From positions 1 through 52,626 of the forward strand of contig JAYPAP010000009.1 in NCBI GenBank assembly GCA_038123735.1: a DNA stretch of 52,626 nucleotides, in the 5' to 3' direction. This stretch comes from REDI01 sp038123735. GTDB taxonomy: Bacteria; Myxococcota_A; UBA796; GCA-2862545. Numbering within the stretch: position 1 is the first letter of the stretch; each line of letters begins with the position of its first letter. A program made the translations under genes and the position numbers. Below, piece by piece: positions 34,771 to 42,870 of this stretch. The notes below the pieces were generated by a model. It saw only the letters and a program-made list of their open reading frames with translations, searched no databases and had not been told where the DNA came from.

Positions 34771-36999
34771 TCACATGCCCCCACCGAAGAAGACGTGTGC
34801 TTGTCCAGAGTACGAAGCTGCCCCGTAAGCACCAATCAGGGCATCCGGGAAGCCATCACCATTGAGGTCGCCGGACTCGCTGCTGATCGAACCTGCGTAC
34901 TGATATCGGACCTTGGGGTGAGAAATAGGGAAGTCGATCCCCGCTTTGTAGGACTCGAGGTGCTCTTCCGCACCCGGAATGATGCCGAAGCCGCCCGTTC
35001 CGTAAGTCGAAGAGTCCGGTCGGTACTGGTAGGCCCCGATGGTGAGGTCGGACAACCCGTCGGCATCGTAGTCAGCCCCACCCACACCGTAGTAGCCCAT
35101 ATAATAATAGGTCTCAGGCCCGACGACGCTGAAGTCCGAGCTGCCTTCTTCATCCATTGTCCAGGTCACGGGTGCGGTCTCGGTTCCGCCGAGTCGGACG
35201 TAGCACATGCCGCGATAGCTGGACTCTCCGTAGCCACACATCGCCATGTCCTCGTACCCGTCGCCGTTCACATCACCCACACCAGATACGCCGGAGCCGA
35301 GGTATCCATATCGGGACGCTCCATTGTAAATGGTCGCGTAGTCTTCGAGCGCGATCAGGCCAGCGACTGTGTCCGTTACGCCGTAGCCAACGTACACCCG
35401 ACCGCTGCTGTAGTTTCCAGCATGGTCGTAGTAGTGCGACCCGATGATGAAATCGTCGAGTCCATCGGCATTGAAGTCTCCCGAAGCGAGGCCGTGTCCA
35501 GAGCTTGCTCCGAGGTACTCGCTGTTTTGGCCACCGTAGAATGCTGGGCTGTCCGTAGACGGCTCGAATGACAGCTTCTCGGGCCCGCCGTAGTAAAGGT
35601 GCATCTTTCCGGGATATCCGGTGTCGGTCTCGCCGTACGGCGTACCCATAAACGCGTCTGAGTAGCCATCTCCGTTGAAGTCGCCGCCAGCGACCGAATA
35701 CCCGAAGTAATCGTAGGAGTATTCGCCGAACACCTGCGCTGCGCTGTTCAGGCTCAATACGTCCCCGGGTTCTGGCAGGTTGTTGCCACCGTATACGATG
35801 TAGACCGACCCCGAATAGGAGCCGTTGTATCCGTTGCCGTACGCGCCGACGCCCATGTCGTCGTAGCCATCGCCGTTCAGGTCTCCCAACCCGGCCACGG
35901 AAATACCGGCATATTCGTATCGACTGGTTCCGGAAAGGTAGACGGAGTCGGCGACTGAGAGATTGGCCCGCGTGACATCCTCACCGCCGAAGAACAGCAT
36001 CGCACCACCGCAATATCCACCCGAGCACACCCCGCCGCTCGCGCGATATCCGCCGACCAACGCGTCATCGAAGCCATCGCCGTTTACGTCGCCAACGAAT
36101 GCGAGATCTCGGCCGAAATACGCGTACGAACCGGTCCCGGTGATCTCGGTCATGTCTCCCTTGCCATACCCCCACTCCGTGTACGAGCAGGCATCGGCGG
36201 AATCGTTACAGTTATTGTCGATGCCGTCGTTGCAAATCTCTGAGGCGCCGGGGTTAATATCCGGGTCGTCATCATCGCAATCGCCGACGGCCTCTGCGCC
36301 CACGAAGTACTCTGGCTGGGAGCAGCCCGTGGTGGTCACCTCGCCATTACCGTACCCATCGAGGTCGTTATCGGCGTACCAAACCGTGGCATCTTCTGAC
36401 GACGCATCATCGATGATCCCGTTGCAGTCATCGTCAATGAGGTTACACGTCTCGGTCGCGAGCGGGTTGATTAGCGCGTTGTAATCGTCGCAATCGCCAC
36501 CAACGGTGATGAGCCCCGACACGAGCTCGCATGACAACTGGACGGCCTCGATGCTACCAAACCCATCCTCGTCTAGGTCTGGGTAATACGGGAGACCGTC
36601 GGCAGGGTCATCGTCAATGATGCCGTTACAATCTTGGTCAACCTTATCGCAGAACTCAGTGGCACCCGGATAGACTTGCGGATCGTCATCCATGCAATCA
36701 TCTGCATTGTCGACGTAGCCCACCGGCGCCACACACCGAACCTGCGCCAGCTCCCAAACGCCGGCCCCGTCGCCATCGCGGTCGAGGAAGTAAATCTGCC
36801 CCCCGAGCGCGTAGTCGTCGTCCACGACCTGGTTGCAGTCATTATCGATTCCGTCGCAAATCTCCGTTGCCCCTGGATAAACGCTCGGATCGCCGTCATT
36901 GCAGTCCATATTAGACGGCACGCCATCGCGATCGAGGTCGTTCACAGCACATGCGCCGGCGAATAATGCCATTGCAAATAGAGGAGTGAGGTTCCGCAT
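34771..36999 (-). CDS. Lipoprotein with four MopE-type motifs and a seven-bladed FG-GAP propeller (paralogue 3)
   Basis: This 742-residue protein is the first gene of the tandem set. The ATG follows GGAGAGATA. Signal MRNLTPLFAMALFAGAC. Four Cys/Asp repeats (EICDGIDNDCNQ, EFCDKVDQDCNG, ETCNLIDDDCNG, EICNDGIDNNCND) are followed by seven FG-GAP blades (for example YAGISVAGLGDLNGDGYDDM). Extra cysteines occur in blade 1 (GGVCSGGYCGG) and blade 5. A calcium-stabilised propeller on a metal-binding N-terminal region is inferred. It is divergent from the OmpA-like gene across a 401-bp intergenic region. Confidence 0.85.
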   Translation of the reverse strand: MRNLTPLFAMALFAGACAVNDLDRDGVPSNMDCNDGDPSVYPGATEICDGIDNDCNQVVDDDYALGGQIYFLDRDGDGAGVWELAQVRCVAPVGYVDNADDCMDDDPQVYPGATEFCDKVDQDCNGIIDDDPADGLPYYPDLDEDGFGSIEAVQLSCELVSGLITVGGDCDDYNALINPLATETCNLIDDDCNGIIDDASSEDATVWYADNDLDGYGNGEVTTTGCSQPEYFVGAEAVGDCDDDDPDINPGASEICNDGIDNNCNDSADACSYTEWGYGKGDMTEITGTGSYAYFGRDLAFVGDVNGDGFDDALVGGYRASGGVCSGGYCGGAMLFFGGEDVTRANLSVADSVYLSGTSRYEYAGISVAGLGDLNGDGYDDMGVGAYGNGYNGSYSGSVYIVYGGNNLPEPGDVLSLNSAAQVFGEYSYDYFGYSVAGGDFNGDGYSDAFMGTPYGETDTGYPGKMHLYYGGPEKLSFEPSTDSPAFYGGQNSEYLGASSGHGLASGDFNADGLDDFIIGSHYYDHAGNYSSGRVYVGYGVTDTVAGLIALEDYATIYNGASRYGYLGSGVSGVGDVNGDGYEDMAMCGYGESSYRGMCYVRLGGTETAPVTWTMDEEGSSDFSVVGPETYYYMGYYGVGGADYDADGLSDLTIGAYQYRPDSSTYGTGGFGIIPGAEEHLESYKAGIDFPISHPKVRYQYAGSISSESGDLNGDGFPDALIGAYGAASYSGQAHVFFGGGM

Positions 37000-37400
37000 T
37001 ATCTCTCCATCTCTCAGCGACGCTACCACCCGGCAAGATCGCTCTAGTCGACGAAGAGTGTAGACCATGACGCAACTCGATCGCCACCTCGTCGCCCACC
37101 TTGCCAGCGGCCTCCTTACCCCTCTACCATCAGAACTACTGAAAATAGCTTTACCTCGGCGCTTTATCGAGGATTCGCTGAACCAGTAATATCCGGACAA
37201 CCCTGCCAAATAGTGGCGCTAGATTACAGACCTTTCGGGGCGAATCCGATTTTCAAAATCTGGCGGTAAGATCTGGGCACGAGGGGACACTTCACTCTTT
37301 GTGACACGACGGCCGAACCGTGAGGCACTACACTTCCCCGAGTCACATTCATGCTGCGCGGACCGTACGTGGTACCGATGTGTTGGAAGAGGTGTTTCGC
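37000..37400. other. Divergent intergenic region between FG-GAP and OmpA/TSP3 operons
   Basis: At 401 bp this is the longest gene-free stretch in the window. No convincing ORF or RNA gene is seen. It contains a perfect dyad GATTTT-C-AAAATC at 37248-37260 and, on the minus strand, a TACACT -10-like box at about 37057-37062 without a good -35. It must hold the promoters of both flanking surface-protein operons, so shared control is plausible. Confidence 0.5.
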
Positions 37401-39128
37401 ATGTTGATGTTCTTGCTGGCAATGCTGTGTCCAACCCAAGCGCATGCCCAGGGATTCTCCACAGATATCGAGCTGGTACGGCCATCCTTTTCTCCTGGTG
37501 GCACGAGCGGAGTGGACTCGCCGATCATCGATGAGGAAGGGCGCCTGCAACTCGGGGCACAGTTCCAATTCACCCGCGACCCCCTCCGTCTGATCGAGTT
37601 CGGACAGGTCCGAGGCGCGGTCGTTCGAAACCGGACCACCATGCAGCTGGGCGGCTCGTATGCCATTTCGAACCGGGTTGCCCTCCGCGGCTCGATCCCG
37701 CTGGGCATCAACTGGGGTAGCGAAATCGACGACCTTTCTGGCGACGGTTTTGGTGTTGGTGACCTGTCCGCGGGCTTGCGGTACACCTTCTACGAGCAGG
37801 GCAACTTCACGCTCGGCGCACACGGCGACCTCCGCCTCAATTTGGGCACCCGAGGCCGCTACTTCGGGGAAACCCAACCTCGCACCTGGTTTGGACTTCT
37901 GGCAGCCTATCGTGCTGGACCCGTATTGGTCCTCTCGAATCTCGGTGTCGAAACCCGGTTTGAAGTCGATACATCATACGATTTTCAGCTTGGAGATGAG
38001 CTGGTCTGGAACTCAGCGCTGGTCGTGGACACCCCGGTAGACGACCTCCAATTCCAGGGCCAGGTTCTCTCTCGCTACGGAATGGCCCGGCTCTTCGCTG
38101 GCGGTGCCGAGTCCTCGATGGAATGGACCGCCGGCGTCCGATACGCGCTCGGGGAAAAATTGGCGCTCGATCTCGGATTCGGTCGAGGGATAACCGCAGG
38201 CTACGGCACGAGCAGCTACCGGATGATTGCGGGCATCCGATACGATCACAAGCCCCCTCCGCCGCCTGAGCCTGAGCCCGAGTTCGTTGTGGAGATCATC
38301 GACGTTCCTGAAGATGAACCGGATGAGCCGCCGGAGACTGTGGATGAACCGCCTCCGGAAGAAGACGGTTGGAAGCAGGGCGAGTTGGCTCGAAAGGTGG
38401 ATACTCGCATTGAAATCAGGGATCCGATTCAGTTTGCCTATGGTACGGCGAGACTCCTGCCCGAGTCCATTCCGACCCTGCGACAGGTTGCAAAACTCGT
38501 CAACGCCGATGCGCGGATCGGACACCTCCTCATCGAAGGTCACGCCTCTTTTGAAGGCGGCTTCGCATACAACTACGACCTTTCATTCAGAAGAGCTAAG
38601 GCCGTGAATGAGCAGCTCATTATCTTGGGTGTCCATCCCGAGCGGATGAGCATTCGTTCTATGGGCGAGACCGTTCCCCTCTCCGACAAGATGGATCGCG
38701 CATCCCTTGAGAAAAACCGGCGTGTTGAGTTCGAGATCATCAAGCAATACGACCCGAACGACACCGAGCGCCCGCCTCCCCTCCGCCCGGATGTGAAGCT
38801 ACCGTGGTCCGGTGAGGACCGAACAGTGGAGCTCCCCCCTCCCCTTCCAGAGCCCCCAACCGAAGACACCCGTCCTCTCGACGAACGGGATGACGCGAAT
38901 AGTCGCCCTCCTGAGTCGTCGACGCCCGAGCCGGAGCCGAAGCCGAAGCCAAAGCCTGAGCCGGAGCCGAAGCCGAAGCCGAAGCCGGAGCCGAAGCCTG
39001 AGCCGAAGCCGGAGCCAAAGCCTGAGCCGAAGCCTGAGCCGAAGCCTGAGCCGAAGCCTGAGCCGAAGCCTGAGCCCGAATCCAAGGACCCCTTCCGTCG
39101 ACCAAGCACCCCAGGAAGTAACCGATGA
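37401..39128 (+). CDS. OmpA-family outer-membrane protein with Pro/Glu/Lys-rich tail
   Basis: This 575-residue protein starts at an ATG with AGAGG upstream and signal peptide MLMFLLAMLCPTQAHAQ. Residues ~20-275 are beta-rich (LRGSIPLGINWGSEID ... TSSYRMIAGIRYDHK), consistent with an eight- to twelve-stranded barrel. An acidic Pro-rich linker follows, then an OmpA C-terminal domain with IQFAYGTARLLPES, LLIEGHASFEGG, YDLSFRRAKAVNEQL and KNRRVEFEI, which binds peptidoglycan. The last ~80 residues are mostly E-P-K-P repeats encoded by a 12-bp tandem repeat. The stop overlaps the TSP3 gene by 4 nt. Confidence 0.87.
   Translation: MLMFLLAMLCPTQAHAQGFSTDIELVRPSFSPGGTSGVDSPIIDEEGRLQLGAQFQFTRDPLRLIEFGQVRGAVVRNRTTMQLGGSYAISNRVALRGSIPLGINWGSEIDDLSGDGFGVGDLSAGLRYTFYEQGNFTLGAHGDLRLNLGTRGRYFGETQPRTWFGLLAAYRAGPVLVLSNLGVETRFEVDTSYDFQLGDELVWNSALVVDTPVDDLQFQGQVLSRYGMARLFAGGAESSMEWTAGVRYALGEKLALDLGFGRGITAGYGTSSYRMIAGIRYDHKPPPPPEPEPEFVVEIIDVPEDEPDEPPETVDEPPPEEDGWKQGELARKVDTRIEIRDPIQFAYGTARLLPESIPTLRQVAKLVNADARIGHLLIEGHASFEGGFAYNYDLSFRRAKAVNEQLIILGVHPERMSIRSMGETVPLSDKMDRASLEKNRRVEFEIIKQYDPNDTERPPPLRPDVKLPWSGEDRTVELPPPLPEPPTEDTRPLDERDDANSRPPESSTPEPEPKPKPKPEPEPKPKPKPEPKPEPKPEPKPEPKPEPKPEPKPEPKPEPESKDPFRRPSTPGSNR
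38931..39080 (+). repeat. 12-bp coding tandem repeat (E-P-K-P units)
   Basis: About twelve near-identical units of GAGCCGAAGCCT-type sequence with GAG/AAG and CCT/CCG/CCA variation. Because the unit is a multiple of three, expansion or contraction changes tail length without shifting the frame. Confidence 0.85.
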
Positions 39129-40340
39129 AGCTACTTAGTACCCTGATCGTGTTGGCCGTATCCACGACCTCCGCTTCGGCACAAAGTGGTTGTGAGTCAG
39201 ACCTGACCCAAGACCTCAACTGCAACTATATTGACGTGTCCGAGGAGATCGACATCGACGTGTCCGATCCTGAATGCTTCGAGGGCACCAACGCGGATTG
39301 GTACTACGACTATTCATCGTTCGGGTGTCAATACTACATGCTCCCATATGATGTGGATGAAGACGGATTTTCCAAAGGTACCATCATCATCACACCGGAT
39401 GATGGCCCAGCGGACCGCATCGTGAACATGGACTGCGACAACTGCCCCGACGACTACAACCCTGACCAGCTCGACCTGGACTGCGACAACGTCGGCGACA
39501 TTTGTGACAACTGCATCGACGTCCCAAACCCAGACCAGGCCCAGAGCGACATGGACTCCTTGGGTGATGCCTGTGACAACTGTCCTTTCGACGATAACGA
39601 GGACCAGGTCGATACCGATGGCGNNNNNNNNNNGCGACGAAGCCGGAGATGCATGCGACAACTGTCCCCAGCCAAACCCCGATCAATCCAATCTCGACCT
39701 GGATATGCACGGAGATATCTGCGATAACTGCCCCCTTGTCCCAAATGATGACCAAGCCGACAGCGACGGAGACGGCTTTGGGGATGCATGCGACGTATGC
39801 CCAGACGAAGCCAACCCTGACCAAGCAGATGCTGACGCCGATCTCATCGGAGACCTCTGCGACAACTGCCCCACCCGATTCAATCAGTTCCAACTGGACA
39901 GTGACGACGATTCCCTCGGCGATATCTGCGACAACTGCACGGACATCCCCAATGCGGACCAATCCGACCGCGATGGCGATGAAGTGGGCGATGTCTGTGA
40001 CAACTGTCCCGATGCTCCCAATGGCCTCGCCGAGGGCGAAGGTAATCAACTCGATTCAGATGGTGACCTTCTCGGCGACGCCTGTGACAACTGTCCGCTT
40101 GAGCCCAATACCGACCAAGAAGATCGCGACGGCGATGGCATCGGCGATGCATGCGACAACTGCCCCGATGACCAAAACCCGGGCCAAGAAGATGATGACG
40201 GAGATGGGATCGGCAACCAATGTGACGGCAATCCCCAGCTGCGCGGCGGCGGATTTAGGTGTGCAACCGGCCCAGAAGGATGGACGTTCTGGCCAGCACT
40301 CGCGCTACTCGTCCTCACCCGACGGCGGCGAACGGAATGA
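39125..40340 (+). CDS. Thrombospondin type 3 repeat protein with MYXO-CTERM-like anchor (contains assembly gap)
   Basis: The ATG overlaps the OmpA-like stop (ATGA). Signal peptide MKLLSTLIVLAVSTTSASAQ. The body is a chain of about ten calcium-binding TSP3 repeats of the form D-x-D-x-x-G-D-x-C-D-N-C-P-x-x-x-N-x-D-Q. The C-terminus (FRCATGPEGWTFWPALALLVLTRRRRTE) has Cys, a hydrophobic helix and an Arg run, as in the MYXO-CTERM sorting signal, implying surface anchoring after processing. Ten N at 39624 break the gene inside one repeat; the frame resumes at DEAGDACDNC. Its stop overlaps moaD. Confidence 0.87.
39624..39633. other. Assembly gap (10 N)
   Basis: Ten N inside a TSP3 repeat, between DTDG and DEAGDACDNC. 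The frame afterwards is offset by one base. A repeat-rich region is a likely reason for the assembly break. Confidence 0.95.
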
Positions 40341-40576
40341 TCACGGTGCGTGTCCGGCACTTCGCGCAGCTGCGCGAACAACGGGGGTGCGCTGAGGAGT
40401 CCCTCACACTTTCACCGGATTCCAGCCTCCGGGATGCCTACAGCACCCTCTTCTCAACGGTCGAATCAGGTCCGCTCCCTGTGCTCTGTCTCTTGGACCA
40501 AGAACAAGTCAGTCCGGAGACCATTCTGGTAGACGGCTGTGAGATCGCCTTCCTGCCACCCTTCGGCGGCGGATGA
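40337..40576 (+). CDS. moaD: Molybdopterin synthase small subunit MoaD
   Basis: This 79-residue protein has the ubiquitin-like beta-grasp pattern (ITVRVRHFAQLREQRG ... CEIAFLPPFGGG) and the obligatory C-terminal Gly-Gly that becomes the thiocarboxylate sulfur donor. The usual length is ~80. The ATG overlaps the TSP3 stop and its own stop overlaps moaE (ATGA), so it is in a translationally coupled chain. With MoaE it inserts the dithiolene sulfurs into cyclic pyranopterin monophosphate, in the cytoplasm. Confidence 0.88.
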   Translation: MITVRVRHFAQLREQRGCAEESLTLSPDSSLRDAYSTLFSTVESGPLPVLCLLDQEQVSPETILVDGCEIAFLPPFGGG

Positions 40577-40989
40577 TGATCGCTCTCACTCATCACGCCA
40601 TCGACATTCGCAGCGTGGAAGCTTCAGTCCTAGACCCTTCATGTGGAGCGGTACTCACCTTCCTAGGAACGGCTCGGAACCACTTTGAAGGGCGCCCAGT
40701 CACACACCTGTCGTACGAGGCCTACGAGGCGGTTGCGCTCGCCGAGTTGAACAAGATCGCTCAGGAATGCAGTGCTAATTGGCCGGGTTGTAAGACATCG
40801 ATCGTCCATCGATTGGGAACGGTTCCCGTAACAGAGCCGACGGTCGTCATCTGTACCGCAACGCCTCACCGGCCGGCATGCTATGCGGCCAACCGCTACG
40901 CACTGGAGGCCCTCAAGGCGAGGGTCGCCATCTGGAAAAAAGAAATTTATGAGGACGGAAGTGCCTGGAAAGCCAACTCTCCCACATGA
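40573..40989 (+). CDS. moaE: Molybdopterin synthase catalytic subunit MoaE
   Basis: This 138-residue protein matches MoaE. GAVLTFLGTARNHFEG and LSYEAYEAVALAELNKIA appear in the N-terminal half. VHRLGTVPVTEPTVVI follows, then the catalytic-lysine region ALEALKARVAIWKKEIYEDG. It is the large subunit of molybdopterin synthase, forming a heterotetramer with MoaD, with which it overlaps by 4 nt. Its last codons overlap the trmB start. Other molybdenum-cofactor genes (moaA, moaC, moeA) are not in this window. Confidence 0.92.
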   Translation: MMIALTHHAIDIRSVEASVLDPSCGAVLTFLGTARNHFEGRPVTHLSYEAYEAVALAELNKIAQECSANWPGCKTSIVHRLGTVPVTEPTVVICTATPHRPACYAANRYALEALKARVAIWKKEIYEDGSAWKANSPT

Positions 40990-41719
40990 ATCGCACGCGC
41001 AACGCACCCCTCGATTCAAAGACCGCTTGCCTGCTGATTACCGAAATCCAACGGCTAACCCCTTTCTCGTAAAGCATCGGGAGTTTGGGCATCCCCTCTT
41101 ACCGGCTGATGCCGCTTGGCCGTATCGGGGCCAGTGGGCGGAGGCCTTTGGACGGGAAGCCCCTCTACACGTGGAAATCGGATCCGGAAATGGCTTTTTT
41201 CTCGCCGAACTGGCCGCTCAACACCCCGAGTGGAACGTCTTGGGAATCGAGATCCGCTATAAGCGCACGGTGATGTGTGCCTCCAAGATCCAAAAGGCCG
41301 GCCTATCGAATGCGCTAATTACCAGGTATGATGCCTGGTATCTGGATGATCTTTTTTTGGATGGGGCCGTTGAGGGGCTGTACGTCAATCACCCCGATCC
41401 ATGGCCCAAGGCTCGCCACGAGAAGAATCGACTGATCTCCCGTTGGTTCTTGGAGGAAGCTGTGCGGATGTTGAAGCCGGGAGGGTGGCTTCGCGTGAAA
41501 TCCGATTTTGAGGATAATGTTGGACGAATACCTGGTCTCCTCGCAGCCGATGGTGAAGGGAATAAACTGCCCCGCCTGCCGCTTTCGATCACGGGGCGCA
41601 GCGAAGACGTGATTACCGGTCCGGCCCCTTGGTCGGACGACATCGAGACCAACTACCAATCGAAGTTCCGGAAAAAAGGGCTCCCCGTCTACGCTATGGA
41701 GCTCATTCGGGAAGGCTGA
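40961..41719 (+). CDS. trmB: tRNA (guanine46-N7)-methyltransferase TrmB
   Basis: The GTG at 40961 is chosen because GAGGA sits just upstream, inside moaE; an ATG at 40949 is possible. The 252-residue product has the SAM-binding motif HVEIGSGNGFFLAELA, IEIRYKR and the family signature YVNHPDPWPKARHEKNRL (catalytic Asp and substrate-binding K-x-R-H), then FWEE-like LEEAVRMLKPGGWLRVKSD. TrmB forms m7G46 in tRNA variable loops. It closes an unusual operon with surface proteins and moaDE. Confidence 0.92.
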   Translation: MPGKPTLPHESHAQRTPRFKDRLPADYRNPTANPFLVKHREFGHPLLPADAAWPYRGQWAEAFGREAPLHVEIGSGNGFFLAELAAQHPEWNVLGIEIRYKRTVMCASKIQKAGLSNALITRYDAWYLDDLFLDGAVEGLYVNHPDPWPKARHEKNRLISRWFLEEAVRMLKPGGWLRVKSDFEDNVGRIPGLLAADGEGNKLPRLPLSITGRSEDVITGPAPWSDDIETNYQSKFRKKGLPVYAMELIREG

Positions 41720-41821
41720 CCCACCCGCGACATCAATGTCATGGTTGTGGAAGAAAACGGTGTCACACAAGAGCGCGCACGGACGTGAAGCAAGGAGGTA
41801 GCTCAATACAAGGAGTCTGGC

Positions 41822-42769
41822 ATGGAGGTTGCTGTACCAACGGACACGTCACAGAATTGCCAAGACATCGAGGTACTTATGGGTGCAGCGCTCGCGATTT
41901 CGAGAACGACAGCCAATGCGGCAGCCGGACAGAGCACCTCGCCCGTAGATGTGTACCTCAAGGCGATGGGCAAGATCCCCATGCTCAATGCGGAGACCGA
42001 GCTGCAACTCGCCAAGCGTATCGCAGCAGGCGGCGCGGATGGAGAGGTGGCACGTCGCGCCATGACTTTGGCAAACCTGCGTCTGGTCGTATCTATGGCC
42101 CGGCAATACCGGTATCGCGGCATGCCAATTTCCGACCTCATCCAAGAGGGAAATATCGGTTTAATGCGTGCAGTTGAGAAGTTCGATTATACGAAAGGCT
42201 TTCGATTCTCGACCTATGCTAGCTGGTGGATCAGGCAATCCATCGTGCGCGCTATCGAAAATCAGTCGCGCACCATCCGCATCCCGCTCTATAAGCTCGA
42301 CGAAGAGAACCGGGTCAATCAGGTCATCCGGAACCACGTTCAACGTCATGGTGCCTCTCCTGCTATGCAGGAAGTAGCAGATAAATTGGAAATGACCTTG
42401 GAAGAGGTCCAAGCTGTGATGTCCTTGATCCCCGAGCCCTCAAGCCTGGATACGCCGATCGGAGAATCTGGCGACGCGACTATTGGCGACCTCGTCGCGG
42501 ACATCGATGGCGCTCAACCTTCGGATCGTGCCGAGGGTGATGCTGTGGTCCGAGAGGTACACGCCGCGCTCTCCACATTGTCTCCCCGCGAAGAAAAAGT
42601 GCTTCGGATGAGGTACGGCATCGGTGAGCCCACGCACTATTCTCTCGAAGAAATCGGTCGCCGATTCGCACTGACTCGGGAGCGGATTCGGCAGATTGAA
42701 ATCAAGGCTCTGAAGAAGCTACGAAGCCTGAATCGCCGTGGTGCCCTCGAGTCGCTGGTCGGCGTGTAG
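41822..42769 (+). CDS. Sigma-70 family RNA polymerase sigma factor (group 2, RpoS/RpoD-like)
   Basis: This 315-residue protein has region 1.2 (SPVDVYLKAMGKIPMLNAET), regions 2.1-2.4 (LRLVVSMARQYRYRGMPISD ... GFRFSTYASWWIRQSIVRAI), region 3 and region 4.2 (YSLEEIGRRFALTRERIRQI). The long region 1.1 and the non-conserved insertion of housekeeping RpoD are absent, and the length fits group 2 alternative factors. Regions 2.4 and 4.2 look canonical, so it should read -10/-35 promoters close to the housekeeping consensus. AAGGAG lies 8 nt before the ATG; an even stronger AAGGAGGT is 22 nt further up with no start codon nearby. It has its own terminator. Confidence 0.9.
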   Translation: MEVAVPTDTSQNCQDIEVLMGAALAISRTTANAAAGQSTSPVDVYLKAMGKIPMLNAETELQLAKRIAAGGADGEVARRAMTLANLRLVVSMARQYRYRGMPISDLIQEGNIGLMRAVEKFDYTKGFRFSTYASWWIRQSIVRAIENQSRTIRIPLYKLDEENRVNQVIRNHVQRHGASPAMQEVADKLEMTLEEVQAVMSLIPEPSSLDTPIGESGDATIGDLVADIDGAQPSDRAEGDAVVREVHAALSTLSPREEKVLRMRYGIGEPTHYSLEEIGRRFALTRERIRQIEIKALKKLRSLNRRGALESLVGV

Positions 42770-42810
42770 TTGCAAGCAGCGGCCAACGGCCTTAACCTAA
42801 TTATGTATTG

Positions 42811-42845
42811 CGCCGCTCCGGATTCTGCCCCCGGGGCGGCGTTTT
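42811..42845 (+). terminator. Rho-independent terminator of the sigma factor gene
   Basis: CGCCGCTCCGG pairs with CCGGGGCGGCG (11 bp, one G-U) around a 9-nt loop, followed by TTTT. It lies 41 nt after the sigma factor stop and before the convergent gcvP end. Confidence 0.85.
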
Positions 42846-42870
42846 GCGTTTCAGGGCCTGTGCCCCCCCG

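Noticed and set aside
30231..36999. Long plus-strand open frames opposite the FG-GAP lipoproteins
   Set aside because: They are antisense shadows created by the Asp/Gly-rich codon pattern; they lack ribosome-binding sites and family motifs.
37219..37485. Small minus-strand frame in the divergent 37000-37400 region
   Set aside because: No ribosome-binding site, and it runs into the OmpA-like signal peptide region on the other strand.
38931..39080. CRISPR-like short repeats
   Set aside because: The repeats are contiguous coding 12-mers without spacers; no cas genes are present.
38573..39225. Minus-strand Gly/Ser/Phe- or Ala/Ser-repeat frames opposite the OmpA-like gene tail
   Set aside because: They are the reverse reading of the 12-bp E-P-K-P repeat, with no start signal.
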